A stretch of DNA of 47,206 bases from Acidimicrobiales bacterium (lineage in GTDB: Bacteria > Actinomycetota > Acidimicrobiia > Acidimicrobiales > Aldehydirespiratoraceae): contig JAJCXX010000021.1 in the NCBI GenBank assembly GCA_029263195.1, forward strand, positions 1 to 47,206, written 5' to 3'. The notes beneath the pieces were generated by a model that did no database searches, was not told the origin of the DNA, and saw only the letters and a list, made by a program, of their open reading frames with translations. Made by a program: the position numbers and the translations under genes. Shown here piece after piece: positions 7,718 to 18,330 of the stretch. Each line of letters starts with the position of its first letter. Within the stretch, counting starts at the first letter, position 1.

Positions 7718-10003
7718 ATGGCAGTAGCAGCCAGCACCCCGATCGAACTCGTCAACGGCGTCTACGCCACCCTCGATCAGCGACTCGGAGCAGCCCGCAC
7801 CAGATTCGGCCGCGGGCTCACCCTCGCCGAAAAAATTCTCATCAACCACCTCGACTCTCCCGACCAAGAACTCGAGCGTGGCGACTCATACGTCGATCTG
7901 CGGCCCGATCGCGTGGCCATGCAGGACGCCACCGCCCAGATGGCCTGGCTGCAGTTCATGACCGCGGGACTCGACGAAGTGCAGGTTCCGGCCACCACCC
8001 ACTGCGACCACCTGATCCAGGCCCGTGTCGATGGCAAGCGCGACCTCCTCGCCGCTGTCGAGACCAACGAAGAGGTCTATGACTTCCTCGAGGCCGTGTG
8101 TGCCAGGTACGGCGCCGGGTTCTGGAAGCCCGGCAGCGGCATCATCCACCAGGTCGTGATCGAGCAGTACGCCTTCCCCGGCGGAATGATGATCGGCACC
8201 GACTCCCACACCCCCAACGCCGGCGGGCTCGGGATGATCGCGGTCGGCGTGGGCGGAGCCGACGCTGTCGACATCATGACCGGCTTCCCCTGGAACGTTC
8301 GCTGGCCCAAGGCAATCGGAGTGAAGCTCACCGGCTCACTCAACGGCTGGACTGCCCCCAAGGACATCATCCTCAAGGTCGCCGAAATCCTCACCGTGAA
8401 GGGCGGCACCGGAGCGATCGTCGAATACTTCGGAGAAGGCGCCGACAGTCTCAGCTGCACTGGCAAGGCCACCATCTGCAACATGGGTGCCGAGATCGGC
8501 GCCACCACGTCGCTGTTCGGTTACGACCCGGCCATGGCCCGATACCTCGAGTCGACCGGCCGCGCTGAGATCGCTCAGGCTGCCAACGCCGTGGCCCATC
8601 ACCTCAGAGCCGACGACGAAGTATTGGCCGACCCCAACCGCTACTACGACCAGGTCGTGGAGATCAACCTCGACACACTCACCCCTCACATCAACGGCCC
8701 CCACACCCCCGACCGGGCCCGCGAGGTCAGCGCTCTGGGCGACGAAGCCCGTTCGGAAGGGTGGCCCACCACGATCAGCGCCGCCCTCATCGGAAGCTGC
8801 ACTAACTCCTCCTACGAGGACATCACCCGAGCTGCTTCGATTGCCCGAGAGGCCACGGCCAAGGGCCTCACGGTCAAGTCGAAGCTGATGATCACGCCCG
8901 GCTCCGAGCAGGTGAGAGCGACGATCGAACGCGACGGTCTACTGGCCGACTTCGAGGCACTCGGTGCCACCGTGCTCGCCAATGCTTGTGGGCCGTGCAT
9001 CGGCCAGTGGGATCGTTCCGAGGAGACCGAGCATCGCGCTGGTGAGCCCAACATCGTCGTCACCAGCTACAACCGCAATTTCCCGAAGCGCAACGACGGC
9101 GACCCCGCCACGCTCGCCTTCGTGACCTCGCCCGAGACGGTCATGGCTCTGGCTCTCGCCGGTTCGGTCGATTTCGACCCGATCAACGACACGCTCACCA
9201 ACGAGTCAGGCGAAGAGGTTCGCCTCTCGGTGCCGGTTGGCGTCGAGTTGCCGCCGGCAGGATTCACGCCCGGCGAAAGCGGATTCATGGCGCCGCCCGC
9301 CGACCCCTCCTCGATTGAGGTCGGCGTTTCGCCGGACTCCAGCCGGCTCCAGCTTCTGACCCCGTTCCCCGCTTGGGACGGCAACGACTACTCCGACCTG
9401 CCGATACTGGTGAAGGCTCAGGGGAAGTTCACCACCGATCACATCTCCATGGCTGGCCCGTGGCTGAAGTTCCGTGGTCACCTCGAGAACATCAGCGGCA
9501 ACCTCTACCTCGGAGCGGTCAACGCCTACTCGGGCTACGAGGTCGGATACGGCAAGAATCAGCTCACCGGAGCCACCCAGACCTTCCCCGACATCGCCCG
9601 GTCGTACCACGAGTCCGGCCAGCCATGGGTCGTGATCGGTGACGAAAACATGGGTGAAGGCTCGAGTCGTGAGCACGCCGCCATGGAGCCCCGATTCCGT
9701 CTCGGCCTGGTGGCGATCGCCCGTAGTTTCGCCCGGATCCACGAGACCAACCTCAAGAAGCAGGGCATGCTGCCGCTGACCTTCGCCGACCCGGCCGACT
9801 ACGACCGCATCGGCGAAGACGACCGGATCGACGTGACCGGACTCGCCGATCTCGTCCCGGAGGGGCAGGTCACGGTCGAGGTCACTCCCCCGTCGGGCCA
9901 GACGTGGACGTTCCAGACCAACCACACGTTCAGCGCCGATCAGATTCAGCGGGTCACTGCCGGTTCGGCGCTCAACATCATCCGCCCCCAGACCGCAGGC
10001 TGA
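7718..10003 (+). CDS. acn: Aconitate hydratase, mitochondrial (ACO2-like) type
   Basis: Interconverts citrate and isocitrate in the TCA and glyoxylate cycles with a [4Fe-4S] cluster. 761 residues from the ATG at 7718, preceded by a GAGAGG ribosome site; an in-frame ATG at 7625 has no such site and lies in the operator. The three cluster cysteines are Cys361 ([10 protein letters not shown]) and Cys424/Cys427 ([11 protein letters not shown]), with the same 63-residue spacing as mitochondrial aconitase. The swivel domain carries [10 protein letters not shown] and [14 protein letters not shown]. Length and sequence match the eukaryotic mitochondrial form rather than the ~890-residue AcnA/IRP form common in actinobacteria. 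It is transcribed away from a GntR regulator and stands alone. Confidence 0.95.
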   Translation: MAVAASTPIELVNGVYATLDQRLGAARTRFGRGLTLAEKILINHLDSPDQELERGDSYVDLRPDRVAMQDATAQMAWLQFMTAGLDEVQVPATTHCDHLIQARVDGKRDLLAAVETNEEVYDFLEAVCARYGAGFWKPGSGIIHQVVIEQYAFPGGMMIGTDSHTPNAGGLGMIAVGVGGADAVDIMTGFPWNVRWPKAIGVKLTGSLNGWTAPKDIILKVAEILTVKGGTGAIVEYFGEGADSLSCTGKATICNMGAEIGATTSLFGYDPAMARYLESTGRAEIAQAANAVAHHLRADDEVLADPNRYYDQVVEINLDTLTPHINGPHTPDRAREVSALGDEARSEGWPTTISAALIGSCTNSSYEDITRAASIAREATAKGLTVKSKLMITPGSEQVRATIERDGLLADFEALGATVLANACGPCIGQWDRSEETEHRAGEPNIVVTSYNRNFPKRNDGDPATLAFVTSPETVMALALAGSVDFDPINDTLTNESGEEVRLSVPVGVELPPAGFTPGESGFMAPPADPSSIEVGVSPDSSRLQLLTPFPAWDGNDYSDLPILVKAQGKFTTDHISMAGPWLKFRGHLENISGNLYLGAVNAYSGYEVGYGKNQLTGATQTFPDIARSYHESGQPWVVIGDENMGEGSSREHAAMEPRFRLGLVAIARSFARIHETNLKKQGMLPLTFADPADYDRIGEDDRIDVTGLADLVPEGQVTVEVTPPSGQTWTFQTNHTFSADQIQRVTAGSALNIIRPQTAG

Positions 10004-10006
10004 TCT

Positions 10007-10043
10007 ACCCGGCCGGTCGCGACCCCGCCCGGCCCGACCGGGT
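10007..10043. terminator. Possible bidirectional terminator hairpin
   Basis: Between the convergent aconitase and Hsp70-like genes, ACCCGG-cc-GGTCG (10007-10019) can pair with CGACCGGGT (10035-10043) with a two-base bulge. There is no U-tract on either strand, and the stem touches the stop of the minus-strand gene. Confidence 0.3.
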
Positions 10044-11647
10044 CAGGTGAAGATCCGAGTACAGCTGTCGCCGGCCCACATGGCGACGACCGCGCCGTCG
10101 GGATCCCTGAGATCGGTGATGCCCAAGAGCACTCCCCCGCTACCCGGATTGGTAACGACGAACAAGCCACTCGGGTCACCTTCGATTGCCACGAACAGCT
10201 CGAACGCAGCGCCGTAGGTGACTTCGAGGAATCCCACGGTTGCGCCGTAGCCGAGACCGTCGACGGTGACCAAACCCCCCGGGTTGTCGATGCCGTCGAT
10301 GTACCACTGCGTGAACTCGCCGACTTCGGAGTCGAGCACGCCTTCGGTGAGAACGATCTCGAAATCTCCCCACCTGATGACCCGAGCCCGAGGCCCGGCA
10401 CAGAACTCCGTCTCGATCCATCCGGAGTCGGCGTTGGGCGCTCCGAGCACAGCCGAGATGGAGTCGGTGGCCGCTGCGGCGTCCTGACCCAGCGTGAGCA
10501 CCGTGCCGTTGTCGAGCTGAACCCCGGTCTCGACCAATGTGACCGGCCCGGGCTGTCCGACCGGAACCGGGATCGTGGTGGTGGAGGTCGTGGTCGTGGA
10601 AGTCGTGGAGGTGGTGGAGGTGGTGGTGGTGGTGGAAGTCGTGGAGGTGGTGGAAGTCGACGTGGTGGAGGTGGACGTTGCCGGAGGCGCGGTCGTGGTG
10701 GCGACGGTGGTAGTGGGGATGGTGGTGGTGACAGGCGCGACTGAAGCGTCGTCGCCACCAGCCAGGGCAAAGGCTCCCACGGCGGCTCCCACGACCACCA
10801 GGATCGCCACGGCGACCAGCAAGGCGACCGGCAGGCGATGCTTGGACGGCCCCTGCGGCGGCGGCCCGGAACGGGGTACGGCAGCGGCAGGCATCGCCAT
10901 AGTTGGGTCGACGCCCGCTGCACGGGGGGCCGGGCCCGGGAGAGGAGTTCCTGTCGGGGGGGTGGCCGACGTTGCGCTCGATGGTGTGGCCGGTCGGGGC
11001 GTGGGTGCGGACTCGCCCTCGAATACAGACTTGGGACTACTCGGCGACTCGGTGGGCCGAGAAGCCGGACGACCTCCCGCTGGCGTGATTCCTCCACCCA
11101 GTTGTTCGCGCGTGACGATCGGCGGGGGCTGATCGTTGCCTGTTGCGGCTGCTACTGCCGCGGCGGCTGCCATGGCTACCGCCGGTGGAGCTCCGGTTCG
11201 GCCCGAACCAGCCGCGGCTGCCGGGACGAGAACGACATCGGTGATACCTGCAGCGGCTCCGGACTCGACCAAGCGGTCGCGCTCCTCACGCGTCCAATCG
11301 TCGGGCACGACGATCGCCAATCGGTTGGGAGTCGACCCCGCCATGGCCGCGGCGCGGCCTACCACATGGGCCAGCACCGCGGTGAGGGCCCCGACTCGTC
11401 CGGCGCGGGCCCGACCCATCGGATCGGTGGCTATCGGGCCCGAGGACCGCAGCGCGGCATCGCCCACGAGCACAGCACCGTCGGGGCTCTGGGCCACGGC
11501 GCTGGCGGTAGGGAGATCGGTGGAGCCGAGCTGTAGCGGTATGAGTAGTCCGGCGGAATCGGCCAATACTGCGGTGATTCCGGAGGACTCGATCGACACC
11601 CCAAGAGTGGTCGGACCGGAATCGTTCGCATCAGAAACTTCAGCCAT
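10043..11647 (-). CDS. Membrane-anchored protein with truncated Hsp70/actin-fold ATPase domain and Thr-rich stalk
   Basis: 534 residues from an ATG with a strong GGAGGT site eight bases upstream; upstream in-frame codons were rejected. Residues about 14-148 resemble the first half of an Hsp70 nucleotide-binding domain: the beta-hairpin start LGVSIES, a GxxLVGDAA element at 58-65, IVVPDDW at 112-118 and VVLVPAAAA at 138-146. The phosphate-2 and adenosine-binding half of a complete Hsp70 is absent. A Pro/Ala-rich linker (170-268), one transmembrane helix (272-297), a Thr/Ser run (306-360) and an exported ~170-residue C-terminal domain with two cysteines follow. Topology would be cytoplasmic N-terminus and external C-terminus. 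The function is unknown; a sensor or scaffold is possible. It is convergent with aconitase and divergent from a LysR gene. Confidence 0.75.
   Translation of the reverse strand: MAEVSDANDSGPTTLGVSIESSGITAVLADSAGLLIPLQLGSTDLPTASAVAQSPDGAVLVGDAALRSSGPIATDPMGRARAGRVGALTAVLAHVVGRAAAMAGSTPNRLAIVVPDDWTREERDRLVESGAAAGITDVVLVPAAAAGSGRTGAPPAVAMAAAAAVAAATGNDQPPPIVTREQLGGGITPAGGRPASRPTESPSSPKSVFEGESAPTPRPATPSSATSATPPTGTPLPGPAPRAAGVDPTMAMPAAAVPRSGPPPQGPSKHRLPVALLVAVAILVVVGAAVGAFALAGGDDASVAPVTTTIPTTTVATTTAPPATSTSTTSTSTTSTTSTTTTTSTTSTTSTTTTSTTTIPVPVGQPGPVTLVETGVQLDNGTVLTLGQDAAAATDSISAVLGAPNADSGWIETEFCAGPRARVIRWGDFEIVLTEGVLDSEVGEFTQWYIDGIDNPGGLVTVDGLGYGATVGFLEVTYGAAFELFVAIEGDPSGLFVVTNPGSGGVLLGITDLRDPDGAVVAMWAGDSCTRIFT
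10574..10731. repeat. Low-complexity GTGGTGGAGGTC-type tract encoding a Thr/Ser stalk
   Basis: Imperfect trinucleotide/hexanucleotide repetition of GTG, GAG, GTC and GGT. It is read on the minus strand as runs of ACC, ACG, TCC and ACT codons for residues about 306-360 of the Hsp70-like membrane protein. Likely prone to length variation. Confidence 0.8.
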
Positions 11648-11908
11648 CTCACCACCTCCGCGGTAGCCCACTCCAGGCTGCGCCGCGGCGATCGTAGCCC
11701 GGCCAAACGCGAAGATGCGGCCGCCGCTTCGATTGGGGAGCGACGACCGCCTCTTCGTTGTCCTCGAGCCGTCATAAGGGAAAACGGACTCGTACCCGAG
11801 GCGGACACACTGGGGGGAGCGGCCCACCTCGTTGTTGTAGTGATATTCAACCGCGTCTCCGGCCATCTTTCCAACAGTTTCCGTCGATATGTGGCATCAT
11901 TTGAAGCG

Positions 11909-12847
11909 ATGGACCTCAGACAACTACAAGCACTCCTGGCCGTGGCCGAACACCAGTCGTTTTCGGCCGCCGCCAGATCGCTCCACACCGTTCAATCCAA
12001 CGTCTCCACTCACGTCGCCCGACTCGAGAAGGAGGTCGATGCCCTGCTCATCCACCGTCCTCGTTGCGAGTTGACCGCGGAAGGCAAGGTGGTGGCCGAC
12101 CGGGCGCGGAGAGTCCTCGCCGAGATCAGGTCGATCGAAGACGATCTGGTATCGATCCGCCACGACGTCGCCGGCACGGTCCGGCTCGGCATCATCGGAA
12201 CGGCCGGCCGCTGGCTCATGACCCCGCTGCTCGTGGCCCTGAAGAACGACCACCCCCGAGTCGATCTGAGGGTGATCGAGGCAACCACGACCTCACTCAT
12301 CCCGGAGATCCTCACCGACACGCTTGATCTGGCGATCGTCAACCTTCCGGTGCATGACCCCGACATCGACACCACGCCTCTGTTCTGCGAGGAACGGATC
12401 ATCGTCGCGCCGAACGGCCACCCACTTGCCAGCGCCGACCATGTGTCGCTCAGGGACGTGTCCCGCTACGAAATCCTGCTGCCGCCGCCGGGTACGGCAT
12501 TTCGCGATGCGATCGACATCGACGCCGAACGTGCCGGAGTGGAGCTCAAGGTGATGGCCGAGGTCGATGGGGTTCGGCTCCTCACCTCACTAGCGTTCCA
12601 GGGATACGGGCCGGCGATCGTGCCGGCCGGCTCGACCCCGCAGTGGCTCGAAGGAGACTGGAAGCGAGTATGGGTCGATGGCCTCTCCGATCGTCAGGTC
12701 GGTATCGCTTTTCCCAGACGCACCCTGCCTTCCGCCCCGACTCGGACCACCATGGAGGTGATCCGGCAAATCATCGCCCATCCCGAGGAAATCGGAGTGC
12801 ACATCAAACCCGACGCTTCGCTACAGCCCGTCGAAGACGATGGCTGA
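11909..12847 (+). CDS. LysR family transcriptional regulator
   Basis: 312 residues from the ATG at 11909. An in-frame ATG 69 bases upstream would add residues not seen in the family, whose members start MDLRQLxxLLAVAE as here. The winged helix-turn-helix is at 1-60 (SFSAAARSLHTVQSNVSTHV spans 18-37). A two-lobed periplasmic-binding-like effector domain covers about 88-295, with the LRLGIIGTA-type entry at about 92. It activates or represses on binding a small co-inducer. Its last eight bases overlap the start of the carboxyltransferase gene, so the two are co-translated. LysR genes are usually divergent from targets, and the target here is not obvious. The 261 bp upstream, shared with the Hsp70-like gene, probably hold both promoters; I see no clear operator there. 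Confidence 0.92.
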   Translation: MDLRQLQALLAVAEHQSFSAAARSLHTVQSNVSTHVARLEKEVDALLIHRPRCELTAEGKVVADRARRVLAEIRSIEDDLVSIRHDVAGTVRLGIIGTAGRWLMTPLLVALKNDHPRVDLRVIEATTTSLIPEILTDTLDLAIVNLPVHDPDIDTTPLFCEERIIVAPNGHPLASADHVSLRDVSRYEILLPPPGTAFRDAIDIDAERAGVELKVMAEVDGVRLLTSLAFQGYGPAIVPAGSTPQWLEGDWKRVWVDGLSDRQVGIAFPRRTLPSAPTRTTMEVIRQIIAHPEEIGVHIKPDASLQPVEDDG

Positions 12848-14192
12848 CGGCGGCACGCTGCACATTCGTGCCCTCACCGGTCGCTTCGTCCGGGCCAGCG
12901 CCACCGAATTCAACGGCCGACGGGTCGTCGAGATAGACGCCAAGGGCGAAATCCGCTCCGGCTCTCTTTCTCCCGAGGACGGCCGCACCATCGCAGCCGG
13001 AGCTGCTCTGGCCCTCGAACAGCGGATTCCCGTGATCATCAGGCTCGCTTCCAGCGGTGCCGACATCTCCGAAGGAGTCGCCGCTCTCGATGGTTGGGGC
13101 ACTGCCGCTCGTCAACTCACGAAGTGCTCCGGACTGATACCGATCGTGATGATCGTGTCTGGGGCGACGGTGTCGGGGCCAGCCCTCATGCTGGGACTCG
13201 CCGACGTGGTGATCATGACCGCCGATGCCTACGCGTTCGTGTCGGGCCCGACGATGGTCACCGAGTTCACCGGGGTGCCGATCGACAACTCCGAGCTCGG
13301 TGGAGCCACGGTTCACGAGAGATCATCGGGTGTGGCGGCGTTCGTCGCTGCCGACCAGGACGAAGCCGACGAGATCGTGGCTGACGTGCTCAGCTACCTC
13401 CCCGATCACGCCGACGACAGTGCCCCGCTCGCACCGTGCACCGATCCCACCGATCGACCGACCGCCGAGGCCTACGAGATTCTGCCGGAATCGACCAACG
13501 GCGCCTACGACGTGCGCAACCTCATCGAAGTGCTGGTCGACGACGCCATCTACATCGAACCGCACAGCGAATGGGCGGCCAATCTGGTCACGGCCATGGC
13601 CAGAATCGGCGGCCGACCCGTGGGTATCGTCGCCAACCAGCCCCAGACGGTTGCCGGCACTCTCGACATCGAGGCATCGCGCAAGGGCGCTGCGTTCGTG
13701 TCGATGTGCGATTCGTTCAATCTGCCGCTGCTCACCTTGGTCGACACCTCGGGTTTCTACCCCGGCAAGGACCTCGAGTGGCGGGGCATGATCAGGTACG
13801 GCGCGCAGATGGCGTTCGCCTACGCCCGGGCCACGATTCCACGTGTGAACCTCACAACCCGCAAGTCCTATGGCGGCGCCTACATCGTCATGGACTCCAA
13901 GGAAATGGGCAACGACGTGGCCCTGGCGTGGCCAACTGCGGAGATCGCGGTGATGGGCGCCAAGGGTGCGGTTGAGATCCTTCACCGCCGCGAGGACCCC
14001 GAGCGTCGGGACGAACTCGAACAGGCCTACGAGGATCGCCTGCTCAATCCCTACATCGCAGCCGAGCGGGGAGCGATCGACGCGGTGATCGAACCAGCCG
14101 ACACTCGTCGCGAGATTCATGCTGCTCTAGAGATGCTCTCTTCGAAGCGTGAACGCATCCCCCGGCGGCGTCACGACAATTCCCCTCTGTAG
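12840..14192 (+). CDS. Acyl-CoA carboxylase beta (carboxyltransferase) subunit family protein, short form
   Basis: 450 residues; typical PccB/AccD-type subunits have about 510-540, and the missing part is N-terminal. Both crotonase-like halves are visible. The first has VSGATVSGPALMLGLADVV near 108-125 and GGATVHERSSGVAAF at about 155-169. The second has NGAYDVRNLIEVLVDD, VGIVANQPQ, the DTSGFYPG loop near 302 and the SYGGAYIVMDSK oxyanion region near 344. Such subunits move a carboxyl group from biotin to acetyl-, propionyl- or other acyl-CoA. No biotin carboxylase or biotin carrier gene is in the window, so partners must be elsewhere or the protein has another role. It overlaps the upstream LysR gene by eight bases. 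Citrate synthase follows 91 bp later on the same strand, so propionate or acetyl-CoA metabolism is plausible. Confidence 0.85.
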   Translation: MADGGTLHIRALTGRFVRASATEFNGRRVVEIDAKGEIRSGSLSPEDGRTIAAGAALALEQRIPVIIRLASSGADISEGVAALDGWGTAARQLTKCSGLIPIVMIVSGATVSGPALMLGLADVVIMTADAYAFVSGPTMVTEFTGVPIDNSELGGATVHERSSGVAAFVAADQDEADEIVADVLSYLPDHADDSAPLAPCTDPTDRPTAEAYEILPESTNGAYDVRNLIEVLVDDAIYIEPHSEWAANLVTAMARIGGRPVGIVANQPQTVAGTLDIEASRKGAAFVSMCDSFNLPLLTLVDTSGFYPGKDLEWRGMIRYGAQMAFAYARATIPRVNLTTRKSYGGAYIVMDSKEMGNDVALAWPTAEIAVMGAKGAVEILHRREDPERRDELEQAYEDRLLNPYIAAERGAIDAVIEPADTRREIHAALEMLSSKRERIPRRRHDNSPL

Positions 14193-14283
14193 AGAGTCCC
14201 GCATGTGTGACAACGGGGCAATTCCGTCTACGATCCGGTTACGGCGCCCATAGGGGCGATCGCTACAACCAGGAGCTGTGCGC

Positions 14284-15549
<1,266 letters not shown>

Positions 15550-15567
15550 CCGAGCCGTTTCGGCCCC

Positions 15568-16542
15568 TCACACACCCAGAACGATCTTGCCGGCGTTGGC
15601 GTTGGCTTCCATTCGCTGGTGAGCCGATGCCACATCCGAAAGTTCGAAGCGACTGTCGATGACCGGAGCGATCGCACCTGCCGCCACCAGAGGTAGGACC
15701 TCCGACGCGAATCGTCGAGTGATCGAGATCTTGGCTTCGAGAGGTCGGGCCCGCAGCGTGGTTCCGGTGATAGAGCCGCGTTTCGCCATGAGTGAGCCGA
15801 CATCAAACGGGACAGTCCCCCCGGCCATCAGCCCGACCTGGATCACTCGTCCACCGGTTCGCAGGCTCGCCACATTGCGCGACACGTAGTCTCCGCCGAT
15901 CACGTCGAGTACGACATCGACTCCCTCGCCGCCGGTGGCTTCAGCGACCGCCTCGACAAAATCTTCTGCCGAATAGTCGACCACGACATCGGCACCGAGC
16001 GCCTCACACACGGCGTGCTTCCCAGCCGAAGCGGTGACGATGATCCTCGCTCCCATCGCCTTGACGATCTGGATGGCCGACGTGCCGACTCCTGAAGCGC
16101 CGGCGTGCACGAGGGCCCAGCGGCCGCTGGTGAGACCGCCCTGCACCACCAGCGCATCCCATGCTGTGATGAATGTTTCGGGCAACGCCCCGGCCACCTC
16201 GAGCGGTAGTTGATCGGGAACGAGCATCGTCATTCGTTCGTGGATGGCGATCTTCTCGGCGTAGGCACCGCCGTTGGTGATGGCCATCACTGCGTCGCCC
16301 ACCACCCGATCGGTCACCCGTGTGCCCACCGCCGTGACCCGTCCGGCGAACTCCAGTCCAGGGACCTCGAACTCGGCCGGCGGACCTGGATACAGGCCCA
16401 TGCGTTGCAGAAGATCGGCCCGATTGACCGAAGTGGAGACGATCTCGACCAGTACTTCCTCCGGTCCCATTGTGGGGTCGGGTATCTCCTTGAGCTGGAG
16501 GACCTCAGGCCCTCCGTGTTCCTCGAGTACCACCGCACGCAT
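15568..16542 (-). CDS. Zinc-independent MDR quinone oxidoreductase (Qor/PIG3-like)
   Basis: 324 residues, the usual length for NADPH:quinone oxidoreductases of the medium-chain dehydrogenase superfamily. It has the GroES-like N-domain (VNRADLLQRMGLYPGPP at about 39-55, PGLEFAGRV at 61-69) and a Rossmann domain with AGASGVG at 147-153 and TASAGKH near 170. Zinc-binding Cys/His of alcohol dehydrogenases are absent. PIG3-like enzymes reduce small quinones with NADPH in the cytosol. It lies 31 bp downstream of aceK on the same strand and could be its operon partner, though a functional link is not evident. Confidence 0.9.
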   Translation of the reverse strand: MRAVVLEEHGGPEVLQLKEIPDPTMGPEEVLVEIVSTSVNRADLLQRMGLYPGPPAEFEVPGLEFAGRVTAVGTRVTDRVVGDAVMAITNGGAYAEKIAIHERMTMLVPDQLPLEVAGALPETFITAWDALVVQGGLTSGRWALVHAGASGVGTSAIQIVKAMGARIIVTASAGKHAVCEALGADVVVDYSAEDFVEAVAEATGGEGVDVVLDVIGGDYVSRNVASLRTGGRVIQVGLMAGGTVPFDVGSLMAKRGSITGTTLRARPLEAKISITRRFASEVLPLVAAGAIAPVIDSRFELSDVASAHQRMEANANAGKIVLGV

Positions 16543-16573
16543 GGAAGATTCCTCTCTGTCGAATCCCGGCCGA

Positions 16574-18319
16574 TCAGTCTCGATTGAATCTGATCTCGGC
16601 CGGATAGGGGAAGTAGTCGGGGAGCTCGCCGGCCTCGTGCTGGTCCTTCATGTCGTTCCAGAATGCGGCGGTGCATATGTCATCGTGTCGGGAGTCGATC
16701 ACCTCGGCAATGATCTTCGGCGACCGCAGGAACGTACGGAACTCCTCCGGGAAGACGTCGTTGGGTGCCACCGGGAACCAGGGCTGGTCGTACAGATCGT
16801 CTTCATAGTTGTCGCTGACCGGGATGTCGCGGAAGTTGACCTCCGAGAGCAGCGTCAGCTCGTCGTAGTCGTAGAACACCACGCTGCCGTGGCGGGTGAC
16901 GCCGAAGTTCTTCGGGAAGAGATCACCCGGGAAGATGTTGGCAGCAGCCAGATCCTTCACAGCGTTGCCGTAGTCGATGGCCGCGGCGCGGGCCCGGTCG
17001 CGCGACATTTCACGCAGATACAGATCGAGTGGGTAGAGGCGACGCTCGGTGTAGACGTGGTGAAGGATGACTTCGTCGTCGGTGATGGTGACCGATCGCT
17101 CACAATCGGTGCGGAGTTCGTCGAGAAGTTCCTCGTCGAACCGGTCGCGTTGGAAACTCAGATTCTCGAACTGCTGGGCATCGACCAGGCGGCCCACGCG
17201 GTCGTGGTCGAACACCAGCTTGTAGCGCCGTTTCACTTCTTCGGGTGTGGTGTGTTTGCTCGGCGGGAAGCGGTCCTTGATGAGCTTGAACACGACATCG
17301 AACGACGGCAACGTGAACACGGCCATCACCATGCCGCGCACACCGCGAGCCCTCTCGAACCTGGTGTTGGAGTGGTCCATGTGGCGGTAGAGCGCCCGAA
17401 ACAGATTGGTCTTGCCGTGTTGGCTGTAGCCGATCGAGGTGTAGAGCTCGGCCAACGGCTTCACGGGGAGCAGCGACTTGATGAAGCCGGCCACCGCAGC
17501 CGGGCGCCGACACAGCACATGGAAGTACGAGCGCGTGTAGCCGAACAGTCGGCTGGCATCCCATTCGGTGAGAATCACGGCATCGACCCGGACCCCCGAC
17601 TCGTCGCTGAGCAGCGGGATCACGAGAGGAGATACCCGGTTGAGCCAACGAACCCGTCCGACCAGATAGGCCCCCTTGTTTCGATAGAACACTGATCGCA
17701 GCATCTCGATCGACTCGACGTCGTCCCATCTCGAACGCAGATACTCGTCGAGTCGATCAGCGACGCCTTGGGCGTCTCGATCGGCATTCTCGAAGTGGTC
17801 GGCCAACGGACAGTCACCGATGACGGTTCGCATGGTGTCGGCAGTGGAGGTCTTGATCGGATAGATCGTGTATTCGCCGCCGGTGGCATCGTCCACGGGC
17901 AGGGCGGTGGGGCCAAGCCACAGGAACTCGAGCTCGGAATCGAGGCCCACGATGTCGAAGAGTCGGCGGGTCACCGAGTTGTAGAAGGTTTCGGCGAGCT
18001 CGAAGTCGAGTCGTGGTGCGATCAGCTCGACGTAGCGACCTCTCGTGGCAATCCAACAGCGGCGGGCTTCGTGATCGTCGTCGGGTAGAGCCGACCGGCA
18101 CTCCTTCACTGCAACGTTGACGAATTGTTTGTGGAGATCGAGGCGTTCCTGAGCATCGGCTTGGTGGGCTTCCCAGTCGCGTTGAAGAAAACGCTCGCTG
18201 GCCCGGCGGCTGATGTCGAGGAACCGCTGGTGGAAGTCGACGAACGAATCGTGCAGAACCGTCGCGTGGCGTTCGATGTGCGGGTCGGAGGAGACTCCGC
18301 TGGGTTGATCCGGGGCCAA
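16574..18319 (-). CDS. aceK: Isocitrate dehydrogenase kinase/phosphatase AceK
   Basis: Phosphorylates and dephosphorylates isocitrate dehydrogenase, switching carbon between the TCA cycle and glyoxylate bypass. The regulatory domain (about 20-320) is followed by the kinase-like domain (about 325-575): GVRGMVM then VFTLPSF, Lys345 in VVFKLIKD (E. coli Lys336), Asp380 (E. coli Asp371), YGNAVKDLAAANIFPGD, KNFGVTRHG, VFYDYDE and PNDVFPEEFR. I place the start at TTG 18319, 12 bases after the GntR stop. That gives 581 residues (E. coli 578) and only 17 residues before the HATVLHDSF stretch that matches the E. coli N-terminus. The in-frame ATG at 18433 would overlap the GntR gene by 103 bases and add unrelated sequence. 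Canonical neighbours aceA and aceB are absent. Confidence 0.95.
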   Translation of the reverse strand: MAPDQPSGVSSDPHIERHATVLHDSFVDFHQRFLDISRRASERFLQRDWEAHQADAQERLDLHKQFVNVAVKECRSALPDDDHEARRCWIATRGRYVELIAPRLDFELAETFYNSVTRRLFDIVGLDSELEFLWLGPTALPVDDATGGEYTIYPIKTSTADTMRTVIGDCPLADHFENADRDAQGVADRLDEYLRSRWDDVESIEMLRSVFYRNKGAYLVGRVRWLNRVSPLVIPLLSDESGVRVDAVILTEWDASRLFGYTRSYFHVLCRRPAAVAGFIKSLLPVKPLAELYTSIGYSQHGKTNLFRALYRHMDHSNTRFERARGVRGMVMAVFTLPSFDVVFKLIKDRFPPSKHTTPEEVKRRYKLVFDHDRVGRLVDAQQFENLSFQRDRFDEELLDELRTDCERSVTITDDEVILHHVYTERRLYPLDLYLREMSRDRARAAAIDYGNAVKDLAAANIFPGDLFPKNFGVTRHGSVVFYDYDELTLLSEVNFRDIPVSDNYEDDLYDQPWFPVAPNDVFPEEFRTFLRSPKIIAEVIDSRHDDICTAAFWNDMKDQHEAGELPDYFPYPAEIRFNRD

Positions 18320-18330
18320 GAATCTTCCGT

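Noticed and set aside
10574-10731. Tandem repeat as CRISPR-like array
   Set aside because: Short degenerate GTG/GAG repetition inside a coding frame, with no spacers; it is a Thr/Ser stalk.
16274-17695. 473-codon open frame on the plus strand
   Set aside because: Entirely antisense to quinone oxidoreductase and aceK, both certain.
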